45,171 nucleotides of DNA from Stentor roeselii (Eukaryota; Ciliophora; Heterotrichea; Heterotrichida; Stentoridae). Position 1 is the first letter of the stretch, and the number at the start of each line of letters is the position of its first letter. This document shows positions 1-9,158 of the stretch, in pieces. The stretch lies in the NCBI GenBank assembly GCA_006503475.1, contig RSEH01000330.1, positions 1 to 45,171 on the forward strand. The letters run 5' to 3'. The position numbers and the translations under genes are program-made. The notes under the pieces are model-generated. The model did no database searches and had not been told where the DNA came from. It saw only the letters and a program-made list of their open reading frames with translations.

Positions 1-1036
1 ATAAGCATAGTTCATTTCATCATCACACATATCCATTTCCATCATTTCTGCCCCACCACCCTCGCCACCCCCGCAACCTCAACTCATTAGGCCAGCTTCA
101 ATTAATCCAAGTTCAAAACACATCAAATTTATCTTCTTTCTACTCAGACCACTCATCATCATTCACCCCCGAGCCTTATCCATAGACATCGACATCTCCC
201 TTCTCTCATCTCTGACCTTTCCAGGGGTCTCTTCCCTTCCTTCAGACAACCTAATCCTGGCAGAAGATTCCGAAGGAAACTATTCTAAAAGCTACTCATC
301 ATAGTCTGTAACGACCTGTCCAAGAAAAAAATTCGAAGACAAGTCGAGTCCTGCTCCAGTCTTCAAGGATTTTTGATTTACAGCTCAACTGCTGGAGGAC
401 TTTGAGGCCTGGCTTCAAAAATTTTCGAACATCTAGGTGATGACCTCCCAAAAACACAAAACTAGGAGTCACACTTTTTCCTTCAAGTGAGAAGAATGAG
501 TTGAATGATTATAACTATTTAGCTCTTTTGGGAAGTTTTTGAAACTACTGGATGGTTGTTTTTAACTGGAAAATAATGCAGTTGAGAGAATTTATAAGAA
601 GGTTTTAACTGTGGAAAATCCAGGGTTAAAGGAAATTAATGATTTGGTTGCAGAGTTGGTGTCTTATCTGACTGTTTCTTTAAGATTTGATGATTATTCC
701 CAGTTACAGTTAACTATTTATGTTTCAGATTACATTCCTTATCGTACTATCAAGTACTTGATTTCATCAATTGCGCCTCTAATAAATAAAAGTGAAAATA
801 AACCTGACCCTCATCCAGCTGAGTCAACTTTCTTCTCATTTTCAAATGATTATCTCTTCTCAAACACAACCATTGAACACAGTAAATTTCTAGGTCCTTC
901 ATTTGCCTATCAAGGTAGCATTGTGCCTAAAGATATCAGCTGTTCAATAGCGTCAGTTAAAGTCAAGATTTCAAAAAGGGTGATGTTCGTTGATTGGACA
1001 CCCACTGGTTTTAAATGCAGTGAATCGTATAACTGA
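1..1036 (+). pseudogene. Degenerate alpha-tubulin gene copy
   Basis: Translated in shifting plus-strand frames, the segment follows alpha-tubulin nearly from its N-terminus (cut by the window edge) to about residue 358. Matching blocks are PRALSIDIDI (170-199, intact protein [10 protein letters not shown]), IVCNDLSKKKIRRQVE then LQGFLIYSSTAGG (301-400, intact [13 protein letters not shown]), KLGVTLFPSS (459-488, intact [10 protein letters not shown]), and at the end VPKDI and FVDWTPTGFKC (intact [11 protein letters not shown]). The reading frame changes near 295-301, between 405 and 462, and between about 537 and 566, with in-frame stops at 403-405 (TGA) and 563-565 (TAA). The last 90 or so residues are missing. 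The FVDW.PTGFKC block is typical of alpha-, not beta-, tubulin. It is very diverged from the intact copy at 12732. Alignment of the first 150 nt is weak. A noncoding pseudogene is by far the best reading. Confidence 0.85.
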
Positions 1037-1998
1037 GACTTAATTGTATCAGAATTTAAAAATTAATTGTGGATATTTTATCTATTCACGATTTAAAGAA
1101 AATTACTTTATTAAAGGATCAATAAATTGTTCTTCTTAAATATTAATCTTTATGAGTTCTTTAATAGATTCAACATTAGATTGAACTTCATAGTCTTTGG
1201 CTTTCTCTATAATATAATCAAAATTAAATTTATTACAGGAACAGTCCTTTCAAATCTATGATCTTCTTAGTTTTAATAATATCTGTTTGGAATACTTTAT
1301 CAAATTTGATTAGAATTTTGATTCACCCAAAAAAATCTATTTAATTGAGATTTACCCAATCTAATAGGTCTTGTGAATAAAACCCTTAATTATCGATAAG
1401 ATCTTTTATGGGTATGGATTTATCAAAATATAAGATCCTCTTTAAGTTCTTTATCAAAGTATGGAAAAAGTGCTGTAACTTGGGTTGGCCAGCTTCTTCA
1501 AAGCAACTTCTAAAGTTTTCAAGTCATAACTGGTTTCTTCTTAAGCAAATAAACATTATAAGTATCTCAAAAATTAATGAATTCTTAAAGCTCATCAGAA
1601 TTTAAAAAAAAAAATCAAGTTCATAATGTCAATAAACTCCAAATTATTAAAGAGATAATAGTAAAATATGAACTATCTACCATAAAAAATAGTCAAAAGC
1701 AAATAAAAGTTAAAGAAGCTTGATGATAATCATTTAAATTTTACAAAATAATCAATCTTTTCTTGTACTTTTTTAATTTAATTTATATATAGAACAATCA
1801 TAGATTCATTTCGTTCTAAGACTTTCTCAATCTAAACTAATTTTAAAACCTTCTAATTTATGCACCTTAATAACAAATTAAAGAATTCAAGCCTTCAAAG
1901 CTACTATCTCCAGAATTAATCTTAAAGATTTCAATAAATCATAATCATTATTATTTAAATAAAAAACAGACTTAATGAATCATTGGAATACAAAATAA
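1037..1998. other. AT-rich stretch without a supported gene
   Basis: About 960 nt between the tubulin pseudogene and the 3' end of the zinc-finger gene. A 65-codon plus-strand ORF (1408-1605) has a low-complexity Lys/Ile/Phe composition and no recognisable motif. The minus strand has short protein-like runs broken by many stops, possibly the trace of another dead gene, but I cannot name it. Confidence 0.5.
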
Positions 1999-2808
1999 TT
2001 AGAAACAAACACAATTTTCATGCTTTTTTATCTGATTTTTTCCTAACTTTTCAACATCTCTTTTAAGAGTATTAACAATTCCAGTGTTATAATAAACCTG
2101 GTCTCTAATATTTTCCAGACACCTCTTCAAATCGAAAACAATAGTTTTTTTCTTCTTGACAAATTCAACCTCTCCTAATTTTTTTTGATTTCTTTCAACA
2201 AGAACCTGCAATTTTTCAATAATTGTCTGATTTTCCAAAAATTTCCAATTCAACTCCCCAGATTTCTTTGAAATCTTATCAAGCTTTAAATATTTAAGAT
2301 CACTTTCCTCTTTATCACTTTTAATTTCTCCTAAATCCTGATTTTCCTCTTTAAATCCATAGACCTCTTTAGAAACCCTAATCAATTCTTCCCTTTTCTG
2401 AAAAGACACCTCTTTTAACCGATCAAGTTCATCTTCAAGTGAATTTACTTCAATAATATTAAGTTTTGACTGCTCGATAGCTGATTTAATCATGCTGGGA
2501 ATCATTGCTTTGGTCTTCTCTTTAAAACTACTTCGCACTGTCTCATTGAAACAACTGATGCAGATTCTTTTATCTTGTTGCAGCTCAGAATGAAAGCATC
2601 GCAGTTTCGAACATGAACTGCACACTGCGAAATGGCAAAACTTGCAGAAGTATTTCTTGGCCTTGGAAAAAGTTGTGTCTTTCAAGGTTTGATTACAGAC
2701 TTTGCAGTTCCACTGAGATTTGTAAAGAGTTGGGTTGGAATTATCGATTATCGGCGATAATGACGATGTGAGGTGAGAAGAGATGCTATAAATTGAGTTC
2801 TTTTTCAT
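1999..2808 (-). CDS. FYVE-like zinc finger and coiled-coil protein
   Basis: 269 residues. Residues about 34-87 contain four CxxC pairs (CKVC, CKFC, CSSC, CISC) with spacing of a FYVE or FYVE-related (rabphilin-type) double zinc finger. The basic R(R/K)HHCR signature that binds PI3P in true FYVE domains is absent (the equivalent place reads KYFCKFCHF), so phosphoinositide binding is doubtful and a Rab-effector-type finger is as likely. Residues about 105-260 are rich in Glu, Lys and Leu and look like coiled coil. The last residues ENCVCF include two cysteines near the C-terminus. By family, such proteins act on endosomal or vesicle membranes; the exact role is unknown. The first Met is the natural start, and the upstream DNA is G-rich on the plus strand, as before other minus-strand genes here. 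Confidence 0.7.
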   Translation of the reverse strand: MKKNSIYSISSHLTSSLSPIIDNSNPTLYKSQWNCKVCNQTLKDTTFSKAKKYFCKFCHFAVCSSCSKLRCFHSELQQDKRICISCFNETVRSSFKEKTKAMIPSMIKSAIEQSKLNIIEVNSLEDELDRLKEVSFQKREELIRVSKEVYGFKEENQDLGEIKSDKEESDLKYLKLDKISKKSGELNWKFLENQTIIEKLQVLVERNQKKLGEVEFVKKKKTIVFDLKRCLENIRDQVYYNTGIVNTLKRDVEKLGKNQIKKHENCVCF

Positions 2809-3173
2809 GTAGCGAGTTTATTAGGAATAATGGAAAGGATTGACTCACGACAACTTTGAAGGGTTTATGAAAATTTAAGAGGATGGCTTATGTTTACTTT
2901 GGAGTTTGAATTGGTTCTGGAGATTCTTTATGGGAAAGGTTTTTGTTGAATAAAGACATGATCCTTATAAAGAACTTCAGATAAAAATCATGAGAATCAG
3001 CTTGTGACGTAAAAAAACTCCAAATAAAACAAATAGAGATCTTTCTAAAACTTTTTCAATAATCATTAATTAAAATCATCAAAAGCATAAAAATCGATTA
3101 AAAAATAACCTAATCCAATCTTACCCTCCAAAGTGTAAACATCAACAACCTCTCAAATTAAATTTTCTACTTA
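2809..3173. other. Intergenic, upstream region of the zinc-finger gene
   Basis: 365 nt between two minus-strand genes. The part next to the start codon (2821-2940) is G-rich and C-poor on the plus strand, that is, C-rich on the sense strand of the zinc-finger gene. The rest is AT-rich 3' flank of the ZIP gene. No ORF or RNA gene is seen. Confidence 0.5.
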
Positions 3174-4094
3174 TTATTCCGCAAAAGTACTACAAGCAAC
3201 TAAAGCAAACCCAAAAACAGCAGCTAAAAACTTCGGATACTTATACCGAGCGACCGCGAATTCCTCAACAAAAATTTCAGTTGCTGCGATATACAAAAAA
3301 GTTCCAGCACAGATACTCAAGAAAACTCCTTCAACAATAGAATTAAGTTGAAATGCAATGATGATGCCAACAGCAACTCCGATAGGAGTTGCCAAGACGT
3401 AGATGAAACAAAGGACGTATTTGATATTATTATGAGCTTGAAGCAAAGTGATTCCGACAACGAGTGCTTCAGGTATTTTATGAAGAGAAACAGCGACTCC
3501 TAGCTTTATCAAGTCGATTTGGCTGCTTTGCACTCCCAGGGCAATGCCTTCCAGGTTGGAGTGAATCGAAAGGACCAAGGCGAGGACTATCGATGAAAAA
3601 GGAGACGAGTTGGTATGTGAAGGCAACAAAGGCTCTTTTTTGTCTTCTTTGCAGATCATCTCACATTTTTCACCGTCACCTTCACTTAAATGAGAGTAAA
3701 GTCGCGTTCTTGTTGATAGAATATGCTTTAACTTTGACTCCTCCTCGTCGGAATGGTTACTTTCACAGTGGCAACCAAGGTCAGTGTGTTTGTTTCCGTG
3801 GGATACCAAGGAATGGTCAACGAATGCGATTTTTTCAATGAAAACCATGCCAAAGTAAGAGGAAATCACAATGACTCCGCTTAATATTGAGGAGGTTTCG
3901 CTTAAAAGCTTGAAACTCTCTGGCAGTAAATCCAAAAAAGCAATTCCTAAAAAAACTCCTGCTGCCAAATTCTTTCCTAAGGCTGACAGCATTTTGGAAA
4001 AGCGAGAGGATTTTAAGTTTTGGGGAAGGAATGAAAGGAGGGAGAATAGAAGGGTTAATACGATGAAGATAAACTTGATCTGCAGCACTTCCAT
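3174..4094 (-). CDS. ZIP (SLC39) family zinc/iron transporter
   Basis: 306 residues with about eight hydrophobic segments: three in the N-terminal third, a hydrophilic His/Asp/Glu-rich loop (about 100-165, with HTDLGCHCESNH), then five more. The fourth helix carries the ZIP signature HSNLEGIALGVQ and the fifth HKIPEALVVG, which supply the metal-binding His and Glu residues of the transport site. The layout and length fit the ZIP1/2/3 (SLC39A1-3) subfamily, which moves Zn2+ or Fe2+ into the cytosol from outside or from organelles. The LPES motif in the second helix region is also typical. It diverges from the dynein gene at 4258 with 163 nt between start codons. Family assignment is secure; substrate and membrane are not. 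Confidence 0.92.
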   Translation of the reverse strand: MEVLQIKFIFIVLTLLFSLLSFLPQNLKSSRFSKMLSALGKNLAAGVFLGIAFLDLLPESFKLLSETSSILSGVIVISSYFGMVFIEKIAFVDHSLVSHGNKHTDLGCHCESNHSDEEESKLKHILSTRTRLYSHLSEGDGEKCEMICKEDKKEPLLPSHTNSSPFSSIVLALVLSIHSNLEGIALGVQSSQIDLIKLGVAVSLHKIPEALVVGITLLQAHNNIKYVLCFIYVLATPIGVAVGIIIAFQLNSIVEGVFLSICAGTFLYIAATEIFVEEFAVARYKYPKFLAAVFGFALVACSTFAE

Positions 4095-4257
4095 TGTAAT
4101 TATTATTGTGAAAGTTCTACATATTGAATGAGTTAATGACTGTTTCCTATGAATCGGTTAGGTGATTGATGGTCAGATGATTTTAGTAGATTAAATCATC
4201 AAATCATTAAAGTATCCTTTCAAATCCGTAGAAAATCCCTTCTAACTCCCATAACAA

Positions 4258-6246
4258 ATGGCCGACAAGTCCGACGCAGGTTCAGACAAATCCGAAGACA
4301 TATCAGAGCACGACGACGACAGCGGAAGTTTAGATGATAGCAACTCAAACGAGTTCGAAGTAAAAGACCTGATGCCAAGACAAGCAGAGTTGAGCCAAGA
4401 AACCGCCAACGAGGTGGCATACCTGACAAGTGCCCCAACTCGTCCACTGCTGATACTGCGAGTATCAAAAAAGCGGCGTTATTTTTCTCAGCTGATGCCC
4501 AAGTTCGCGAACACTGAGTCGCCGCAGCCTCTGGAAATCGTTCATGGTCGAGACCCGAACTACAAAAAAGAGAACTTCAAGCAAATCCTAGAAATCGGTT
4601 TACAAGCAGGTTGTGGTATCAAGTTGATCCCAACAGTGAAAGGTCAAGGTTTCCAGAACTCTTACTTCAACACTTCAACCAAAACTACATTATTCGATAA
4701 AGACTTTTACTACGAAAAAAGAAAGAAACTGATTCCAGAGATTGTTGACGTGACCGAGGTACCTGTTTTCGAGTCAGTCGTGCGCAACGTGGAGGTGAAG
4801 GTCGAGGAAGCCATTCAATCAAACGAGACAATCGACGTCTTCCACGACGAGTTCGAGATTTTGGAAGGGGAGAAGACTGACGGCGGGAACCTGGCCAATA
4901 TGATTAACGAGACTCGCACCTTCACGAATCTGGACTTCACGAAGAATAAGACTGTCACTGACATACAGTGGGAACCTGGAAAGGATAATGTCATTGCTGC
5001 AAGTTGTGTTGAAAACATCAAGTTCGATGAAAGGGTCGCCAAGTCTGGTAATCATATTCCTGGAAGTATTATAGTATGGACATTTGCTGAGTTCAATAGC
5101 GTCCAAATTGTACTTAAAGCGCCTCTTGAGGTCTCTTGCTTTAAGTTCAACCCTTATAAGCCAAACATCGTCGTCGGCGGCACGATAAGTGGCCAAGTCT
5201 GCATGTGGGACATAAAACTCGCATCCGACAAGCACCGACTAGAAATGATGCCAAAGCAAGACGAAGCGAAAGAGCTTCTGATACTAACCAGTTCCGGTAT
5301 TTTCGACTCACACAAAGGTCCTGTAAAGAGCATATGTTGGCTTCCAACGCACGTGAAAATCGAGCGAAAAAATCACTGTGTAATAACCCAGGACCCTCTG
5401 GAGGTGAGTCAATTCGCGACTCTCAGCGAAGACGGTTTAATTCTCTTCTGGGAGACGAGCTTTCCCTTAGACAAGACTCCCTACAAGAACCAAGACTACA
5501 TCTGGCAGCCCCTCATAAAGGTGCAACTGACGCGACTTGACACTAAAGCAGACATCGGCGGTACTCAAATCTACATCTCGCCCACTCAGAAAGACTCAAC
5601 TTTTTGGGCGACTTCTGACTCCGGCGACTTGCTTTTCGGCGACTGGGTTGCCAGGTCTCACGACGACTCCAGGCCTGACTTCGTGAAAAAAGCTTATCCT
5701 TCTGAATTTGCCTTCAGACCAACTGTTTCAATGCAGGTCTCACCATTTTACCCTGACGTGATTTTAACGGTTCATGATTTTCATTTTAATGTCTGGAAGG
5801 ACTCTTGTGAAACGCCTGTCTTTCAAAGTTACTTCAGCCCGGTTTATCTTACTTGTGGAGCTTTTTCACCTATTCGCCCTGCTATTATTTTTATTGGTAA
5901 AGCGGATGGACGGCTTGATATTTGGGACTTCGGAGACCAGTCGCATAAGGAGAGCCTTTCGCATAATGTTAGCAGTCAGAAGTTGACGATTATCACTTAT
6001 TTGAATATCAAGAAAAGTCCTTTGGTGATGGCGATTGGAGATAGCAACGGCTCGGTCCATATCATTGAAGTCGCTCGGCATGGACTTAAGGACTCTGACA
6101 GGGATAAAGAAAAGAAGTCGATTTATGAGTTCTGGAGCAAGGAAGAAGAAAGGGTCAGATATTATGAAAATAGGGTCTTGGTCAGGGCTGAGGAACATCA
6201 TCAGAATGAAATGAAGAAAAGAATGAACCAAATGGCTGGGCATTAA
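4258..6246 (+). CDS. DNAI3: Axonemal dynein intermediate chain, DNAI3/WDR63 (IC140) type
   Basis: 662 residues. The N-terminus is Asp/Ser-rich and acidic. The C-terminal two thirds hold degenerate WD40 repeats (VCMWDI, LILFWETS, NVWKDS, LDIWDFG). A long stretch parallels vertebrate WDR63/DNAI3: EAIQSNETIDVF, then NIKFDERV next to an SGNHIPGS..VWTF segment, then PNIVVGGTISGQVCMWDI, and DSHKGPVKSICWLP. This points to the intermediate chain of the two-headed inner-arm dynein I1/f (IC140) more than to outer-arm DNAI1/2 or cytoplasmic chains. It would act in the axoneme of the many cilia of the cell. The C-terminus is a charged helix (EEERVRYYENRVLVRAEEHHQNE), also found in relatives. The gene converges on 6259 with 12 nt between stops. 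Confidence 0.85.
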   Translation: MADKSDAGSDKSEDISEHDDDSGSLDDSNSNEFEVKDLMPRQAELSQETANEVAYLTSAPTRPLLILRVSKKRRYFSQLMPKFANTESPQPLEIVHGRDPNYKKENFKQILEIGLQAGCGIKLIPTVKGQGFQNSYFNTSTKTTLFDKDFYYEKRKKLIPEIVDVTEVPVFESVVRNVEVKVEEAIQSNETIDVFHDEFEILEGEKTDGGNLANMINETRTFTNLDFTKNKTVTDIQWEPGKDNVIAASCVENIKFDERVAKSGNHIPGSIIVWTFAEFNSVQIVLKAPLEVSCFKFNPYKPNIVVGGTISGQVCMWDIKLASDKHRLEMMPKQDEAKELLILTSSGIFDSHKGPVKSICWLPTHVKIERKNHCVITQDPLEVSQFATLSEDGLILFWETSFPLDKTPYKNQDYIWQPLIKVQLTRLDTKADIGGTQIYISPTQKDSTFWATSDSGDLLFGDWVARSHDDSRPDFVKKAYPSEFAFRPTVSMQVSPFYPDVILTVHDFHFNVWKDSCETPVFQSYFSPVYLTCGAFSPIRPAIIFIGKADGRLDIWDFGDQSHKESLSHNVSSQKLTIITYLNIKKSPLVMAIGDSNGSVHIIEVARHGLKDSDRDKEKKSIYEFWSKEEERVRYYENRVLVRAEEHHQNEMKKRMNQMAGH

Positions 6247-6258
6247 GTATAGATTATT

Positions 6259-7290
6259 TTAACTATTTTCTATTGCGGCTTCTTGATCTTCTTCAATTGG
6301 ATCTGAAGGGAGGTCTGAGATTTTTTCGGTTAGTGTTGAAGGGATTGGCTCTGATATAGGAATTTTAGCTGGGTCTGGTTTTAGATCGGTATCTGGATCT
6401 ACTTGAGTTAGTAGAAGAGGGTTTTCTTCTTGGTTTAAGGAAATTATTGGGTCTTTTGGAGTTAGTGGCTTTTCTAAAGGAAGGTCTTTTGGAGTTAGTG
6501 GCTTTTCTAAAGGAACACTTTCTATTCCTTCAATTTGAATTTCAGCTGATTCTTCTAATTGACTTAAAACAAATTTATTATCTTTTTCGTTTTTCTTTTC
6601 TTTCACTTCAGTTTTTTTCTCAACTCTCGATTTTTTTTCAGTTTTTAGAGTTTTTTCCCCTTTTTTCTGAAATTTTGCATTTTTTTCATTGTTTAAACTC
6701 TGATCAACTAACAAGTCATTCGAGTTGATTTTCTCACTTTTGATTCCTGACTTGGAAGTCCTGGAATGGTTTGAAACCCTCGAAGTAGAAGACCCTTTAA
6801 CGTACTCCTGATTGATCGGAGGTAATTTAAGTTCACTATCAGTGATTTTTTTAAGTCTTTCATGCAAGTTATGTCTAGAAATGCTATTTTTATATTTTTC
6901 TTGCACATCAAAGTCTTTCCTGAGTTTTTTAACAGAAAAAATCGACTCTTTTTCAGTTAATCTTTTGACGAACTCGAAGTTATCCTGTATAATTCTATCA
7001 GCTTCTTTTTTCCGAATACTAATATTGAGACTTTTCGGTCCTTTCAGTCCAGTTTTATTTTTCCTCCTTTCAGAAATCTGAGTGAGTTTATCATACAAAA
7101 CAATATTTTCCCTAATCATCTCATTTTGCTTAAAGCGATTTTTCCTTCGGTTAACTGAATAAAAGCGAGTCGGTGAAGGGTCAATCGAGAAGTTGCGTGC
7201 TTTGATATCCTTAAGTCTTTTCATATGAATTCTGATGGAATGTTCACGATACCACCTGCTTTCCAAGCTTTCATCACTGTACTGAATCAT
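6259..7290 (-). CDS. CFAP97/Hemingway (KIAA1430)-domain protein
   Basis: 343 residues. Residues about 45-150 follow the CFAP97/Hemingway pattern: an NRRKNRFKQNEMIRENIVLYDKL block (compare RINKIEYENKQLCQKI in CFAP97D1), a GPKSLNISIRKKEADRI block (compare SLNRETRNRELVRI), then NFEFVKRLTEKES and a basic HNLHERLKKI ending. Family members are small basic ciliary or flagellar proteins linked to axoneme and sperm-tail formation. The C-terminal half is low-complexity Lys/Glu then Pro/Asp-rich and holds an exact 11-residue tandem duplication around PLEKPLTPKD. The gene sits next to an axonemal dynein chain. Assignment is from remembered family pattern, without a search. Confidence 0.65.
   Translation of the reverse strand: MIQYSDESLESRWYREHSIRIHMKRLKDIKARNFSIDPSPTRFYSVNRRKNRFKQNEMIRENIVLYDKLTQISERRKNKTGLKGPKSLNISIRKKEADRIIQDNFEFVKRLTEKESIFSVKKLRKDFDVQEKYKNSISRHNLHERLKKITDSELKLPPINQEYVKGSSTSRVSNHSRTSKSGIKSEKINSNDLLVDQSLNNEKNAKFQKKGEKTLKTEKKSRVEKKTEVKEKKNEKDNKFVLSQLEESAEIQIEGIESVPLEKPLTPKDLPLEKPLTPKDPIISLNQEENPLLLTQVDPDTDLKPDPAKIPISEPIPSTLTEKISDLPSDPIEEDQEAAIENS
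6450..6515. repeat. Perfect 33-bp tandem duplication inside a coding region
   Basis: 6450-6482 and 6483-6515 are identical 33-mers. The period is 11 codons, so the reading frame of the CFAP97-like gene is kept and the peptide PLEKPLTPKD occurs twice. Identity at every base implies a recent duplication or ongoing homogenisation. Confidence 0.95.
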
Positions 7291-7298
7291 TTATTAAA

Positions 7299-7682
7299 CT
7301 AATTCAACGCCTTCCTCTTCTCCTTATCATACAAGTACCGAAGCCTGTCCACTTCAGTCCTCAATCGAATCACTTCTTGCGCGAGTTGTCCGTACTCGTC
7401 AATGCCGTAGCTTTGCAAGGCCATCGTTTCTTGTTTTTCTTGTTTTAACTCATTCACTTCTTTTCGCATCGTGAATATCGACTCTTGTAAACTTTTCACT
7501 TCTAAAGCGTGGTTTGACTGAAGTGATGAGAGTTCTTTTTGAGCTTCTTTCAGAAGTCGCTTCAAGGTTTCTGATTCTTGCCATAATGAAGAAGTTTCAG
7601 ATGATGAGAAACTTAAACGAGCACTGTTCAAACGCAAGTCGCGCGTTGAGTTCGGCATTCGGAATGATTTGGACTGGTTCAT
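7299..7682 (-). CDS. Short coiled-coil protein, unknown
   Basis: 127 residues. A basic Ser-rich N-terminus (to about residue 33) is followed by a nearly continuous heptad-like helix rich in Leu, Glu, Gln and Lys (ETLKRLLKEAQKELSSL, then EVIRLRTEVDRLRYLYDKEKR). I recognise no family. It lies on the same strand between the FHA-like gene and the CFAP97 gene, 8 nt upstream of the latter's start codon, so its 3' UTR must overlap that gene's transcript or the two are co-transcribed. Codon structure and conserved-looking heptads make it a likely real gene. Confidence 0.65.
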   Translation of the reverse strand: MNQSKSFRMPNSTRDLRLNSARLSFSSSETSSLWQESETLKRLLKEAQKELSSLQSNHALEVKSLQESIFTMRKEVNELKQEKQETMALQSYGIDEYGQLAQEVIRLRTEVDRLRYLYDKEKRKALN

Positions 7683-7705
7683 TAGAAGAATTTTATTAAC
7701 TAGTT

Positions 7706-9133
7706 TTATTGAGGGTGGTCTGGAGTTTTGAAGAAGAGGGATTCGTTGTGATTTGGAGAAATAAGCTGCATTGTGATCGCTGTTAATTGAGTCGGAGAGT
7801 TTTGAGGTAATTTAAAGAGATTATTTGGGAGTAAAGGGATTGTTGAGCACTCTGACTTGCTTAAGTCGTTTAGACGGGCGTTCAGATTGTTGTTGGATTG
7901 TGGAAGGGTTTCATATGTTTTGGATTTTAAGTTTTTGTAGTTTCCGAAGAATGAGGGTGCTCCACAGTAGAGGAAGTACTGGAATATTTTGTCAAAAAAA
8001 TTGTACTGGTAACCGAATAGAAAGTGGGTGTCGAAATTGAAGATATCAGGGGTTTCTAAGGAATTATCGTGACACACTGGTGCCCATTTTACTTCATTTA
8101 AAAAGTTCCAGTCGATAAAGTGCTGATAGATAAACTTTCGCTTTTGATATCTGAATATAAAGTTAACTGAATCAGTGATGTGCACCTTAAGGTTGTAGTC
8201 TTGAACTCGGAATTCGTATCCGTCTTCTATCATTGTAAAAAAACAATTCTCGATTTTGTACCAAAGACTAGTCCTCGGGTGGGTAGGAATAATATAGTAT
8301 TTTTCAGTGAAATACAAAATAAAACTTAGAGATGCTCCTTTTTCATTCAGCTTCACATCAGCATTTTTGCTTTTTCCAAACAAAACAATATTATCAAGTC
8401 TAGAATCCGCAGTATCCAAACCTTTTTCATTAATATAAATATTTTTTTGATCAGCTGAATTTAGTAATTTCAGCTCAAGTTTATTCTTAATAAGTTGATG
8501 TTCGAATTCCTGATCATAAAACTCTTTCAAGTTCATTGAAGCCTTTCTGAAAAACTTGAAATTTTTAGCGTTTTCAAATACCAAACCAATAAATTCTCTA
8601 AATTTTTCAAGAAACTTCTCAGGTGTAGGTCTTCCTTCAATTTGTTTCAATTTCCAATCAAAATACTTCAACAAGAATTCAAACTCTCTCACATCAAACA
8701 ACTTGAAAGCTTCCACAAGTCTTCCTTGAACAATAACTAAATTGCTGATCTTTGAAACAATTGATTCAACAAGAATAGTTGACACACAAGCTTTAAAACT
8801 TTCAGAAATAAGATTCTTCTCATTTGCCCTGACCTTATCATAAAGTCTTCCAAATTCAGTTGGTGCGAAGTTGAGTACAAGTATCAAGGTATTAACGAAA
8901 TCACGTTGAAATCTCCTTCTTTCATTTTCCCAGTTCTCAGTATACGCGCAGACAACCAGATTATCAAATTTCAGCAAAAGATTATTTTTATTGGAATACT
9001 TGATTTTCGGATTGAGTAAGAAAAAACTCATTTCTTTCAAGTCTCTCATCCAAGTAAAAATTTTATCATTATAGTTTTTCTTTTCTTCCAAGAAACGATT
9101 CGCCCTTGCTTTGAACCCCTGAACGATTTCCAT
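7706..9133 (-). CDS. Unknown protein, possible degenerate FHA domain
   Basis: 475 residues if it starts at 9133 (MEIVQGFK). The ORF remains open upstream to 9235, but that would overlap the ribonucleotide reductase C-terminus, so 9133 is preferred; it leaves 25 nt between genes. The first 250 residues look helical with no motif I recognise. About residues 255-330 (IVLFGKSKNADVKLNEKG, then YYIIPTHPRTSLWYK and MIEDGYEFRV) recall a phosphothreonine-binding FHA fold, with the G(R/K)S and ADV elements but without the usual S..H pair, so binding is doubtful. The tail is low complexity, rich in Asn, Ser and Pro. Function unknown. Confidence 0.6.
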   Translation of the reverse strand: MEIVQGFKARANRFLEEKKNYNDKIFTWMRDLKEMSFFLLNPKIKYSNKNNLLLKFDNLVVCAYTENWENERRRFQRDFVNTLILVLNFAPTEFGRLYDKVRANEKNLISESFKACVSTILVESIVSKISNLVIVQGRLVEAFKLFDVREFEFLLKYFDWKLKQIEGRPTPEKFLEKFREFIGLVFENAKNFKFFRKASMNLKEFYDQEFEHQLIKNKLELKLLNSADQKNIYINEKGLDTADSRLDNIVLFGKSKNADVKLNEKGASLSFILYFTEKYYIIPTHPRTSLWYKIENCFFTMIEDGYEFRVQDYNLKVHITDSVNFIFRYQKRKFIYQHFIDWNFLNEVKWAPVCHDNSLETPDIFNFDTHFLFGYQYNFFDKIFQYFLYCGAPSFFGNYKNLKSKTYETLPQSNNNLNARLNDLSKSECSTIPLLPNNLFKLPQNSPTQLTAITMQLISPNHNESLFFKTPDHPQ

Positions 9134-9158
9134 ATCTAAAGCAAAATAATTAACTAGG

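Noticed and set aside
1408-1605. 65-codon plus-strand ORF
   Set aside because: Low-complexity AT-driven composition, no motif, in a region with no other sign of coding; the opposite strand looks equally protein-like.
3464-4131. Plus-strand ORFs across the ZIP gene
   Set aside because: Antisense shadows of a well-supported membrane transporter; no conserved features.
4815-5540. Overlapping ORFs in other frames inside the dynein intermediate chain gene
   Set aside because: Arise from codon bias of the true frame; no family similarity.
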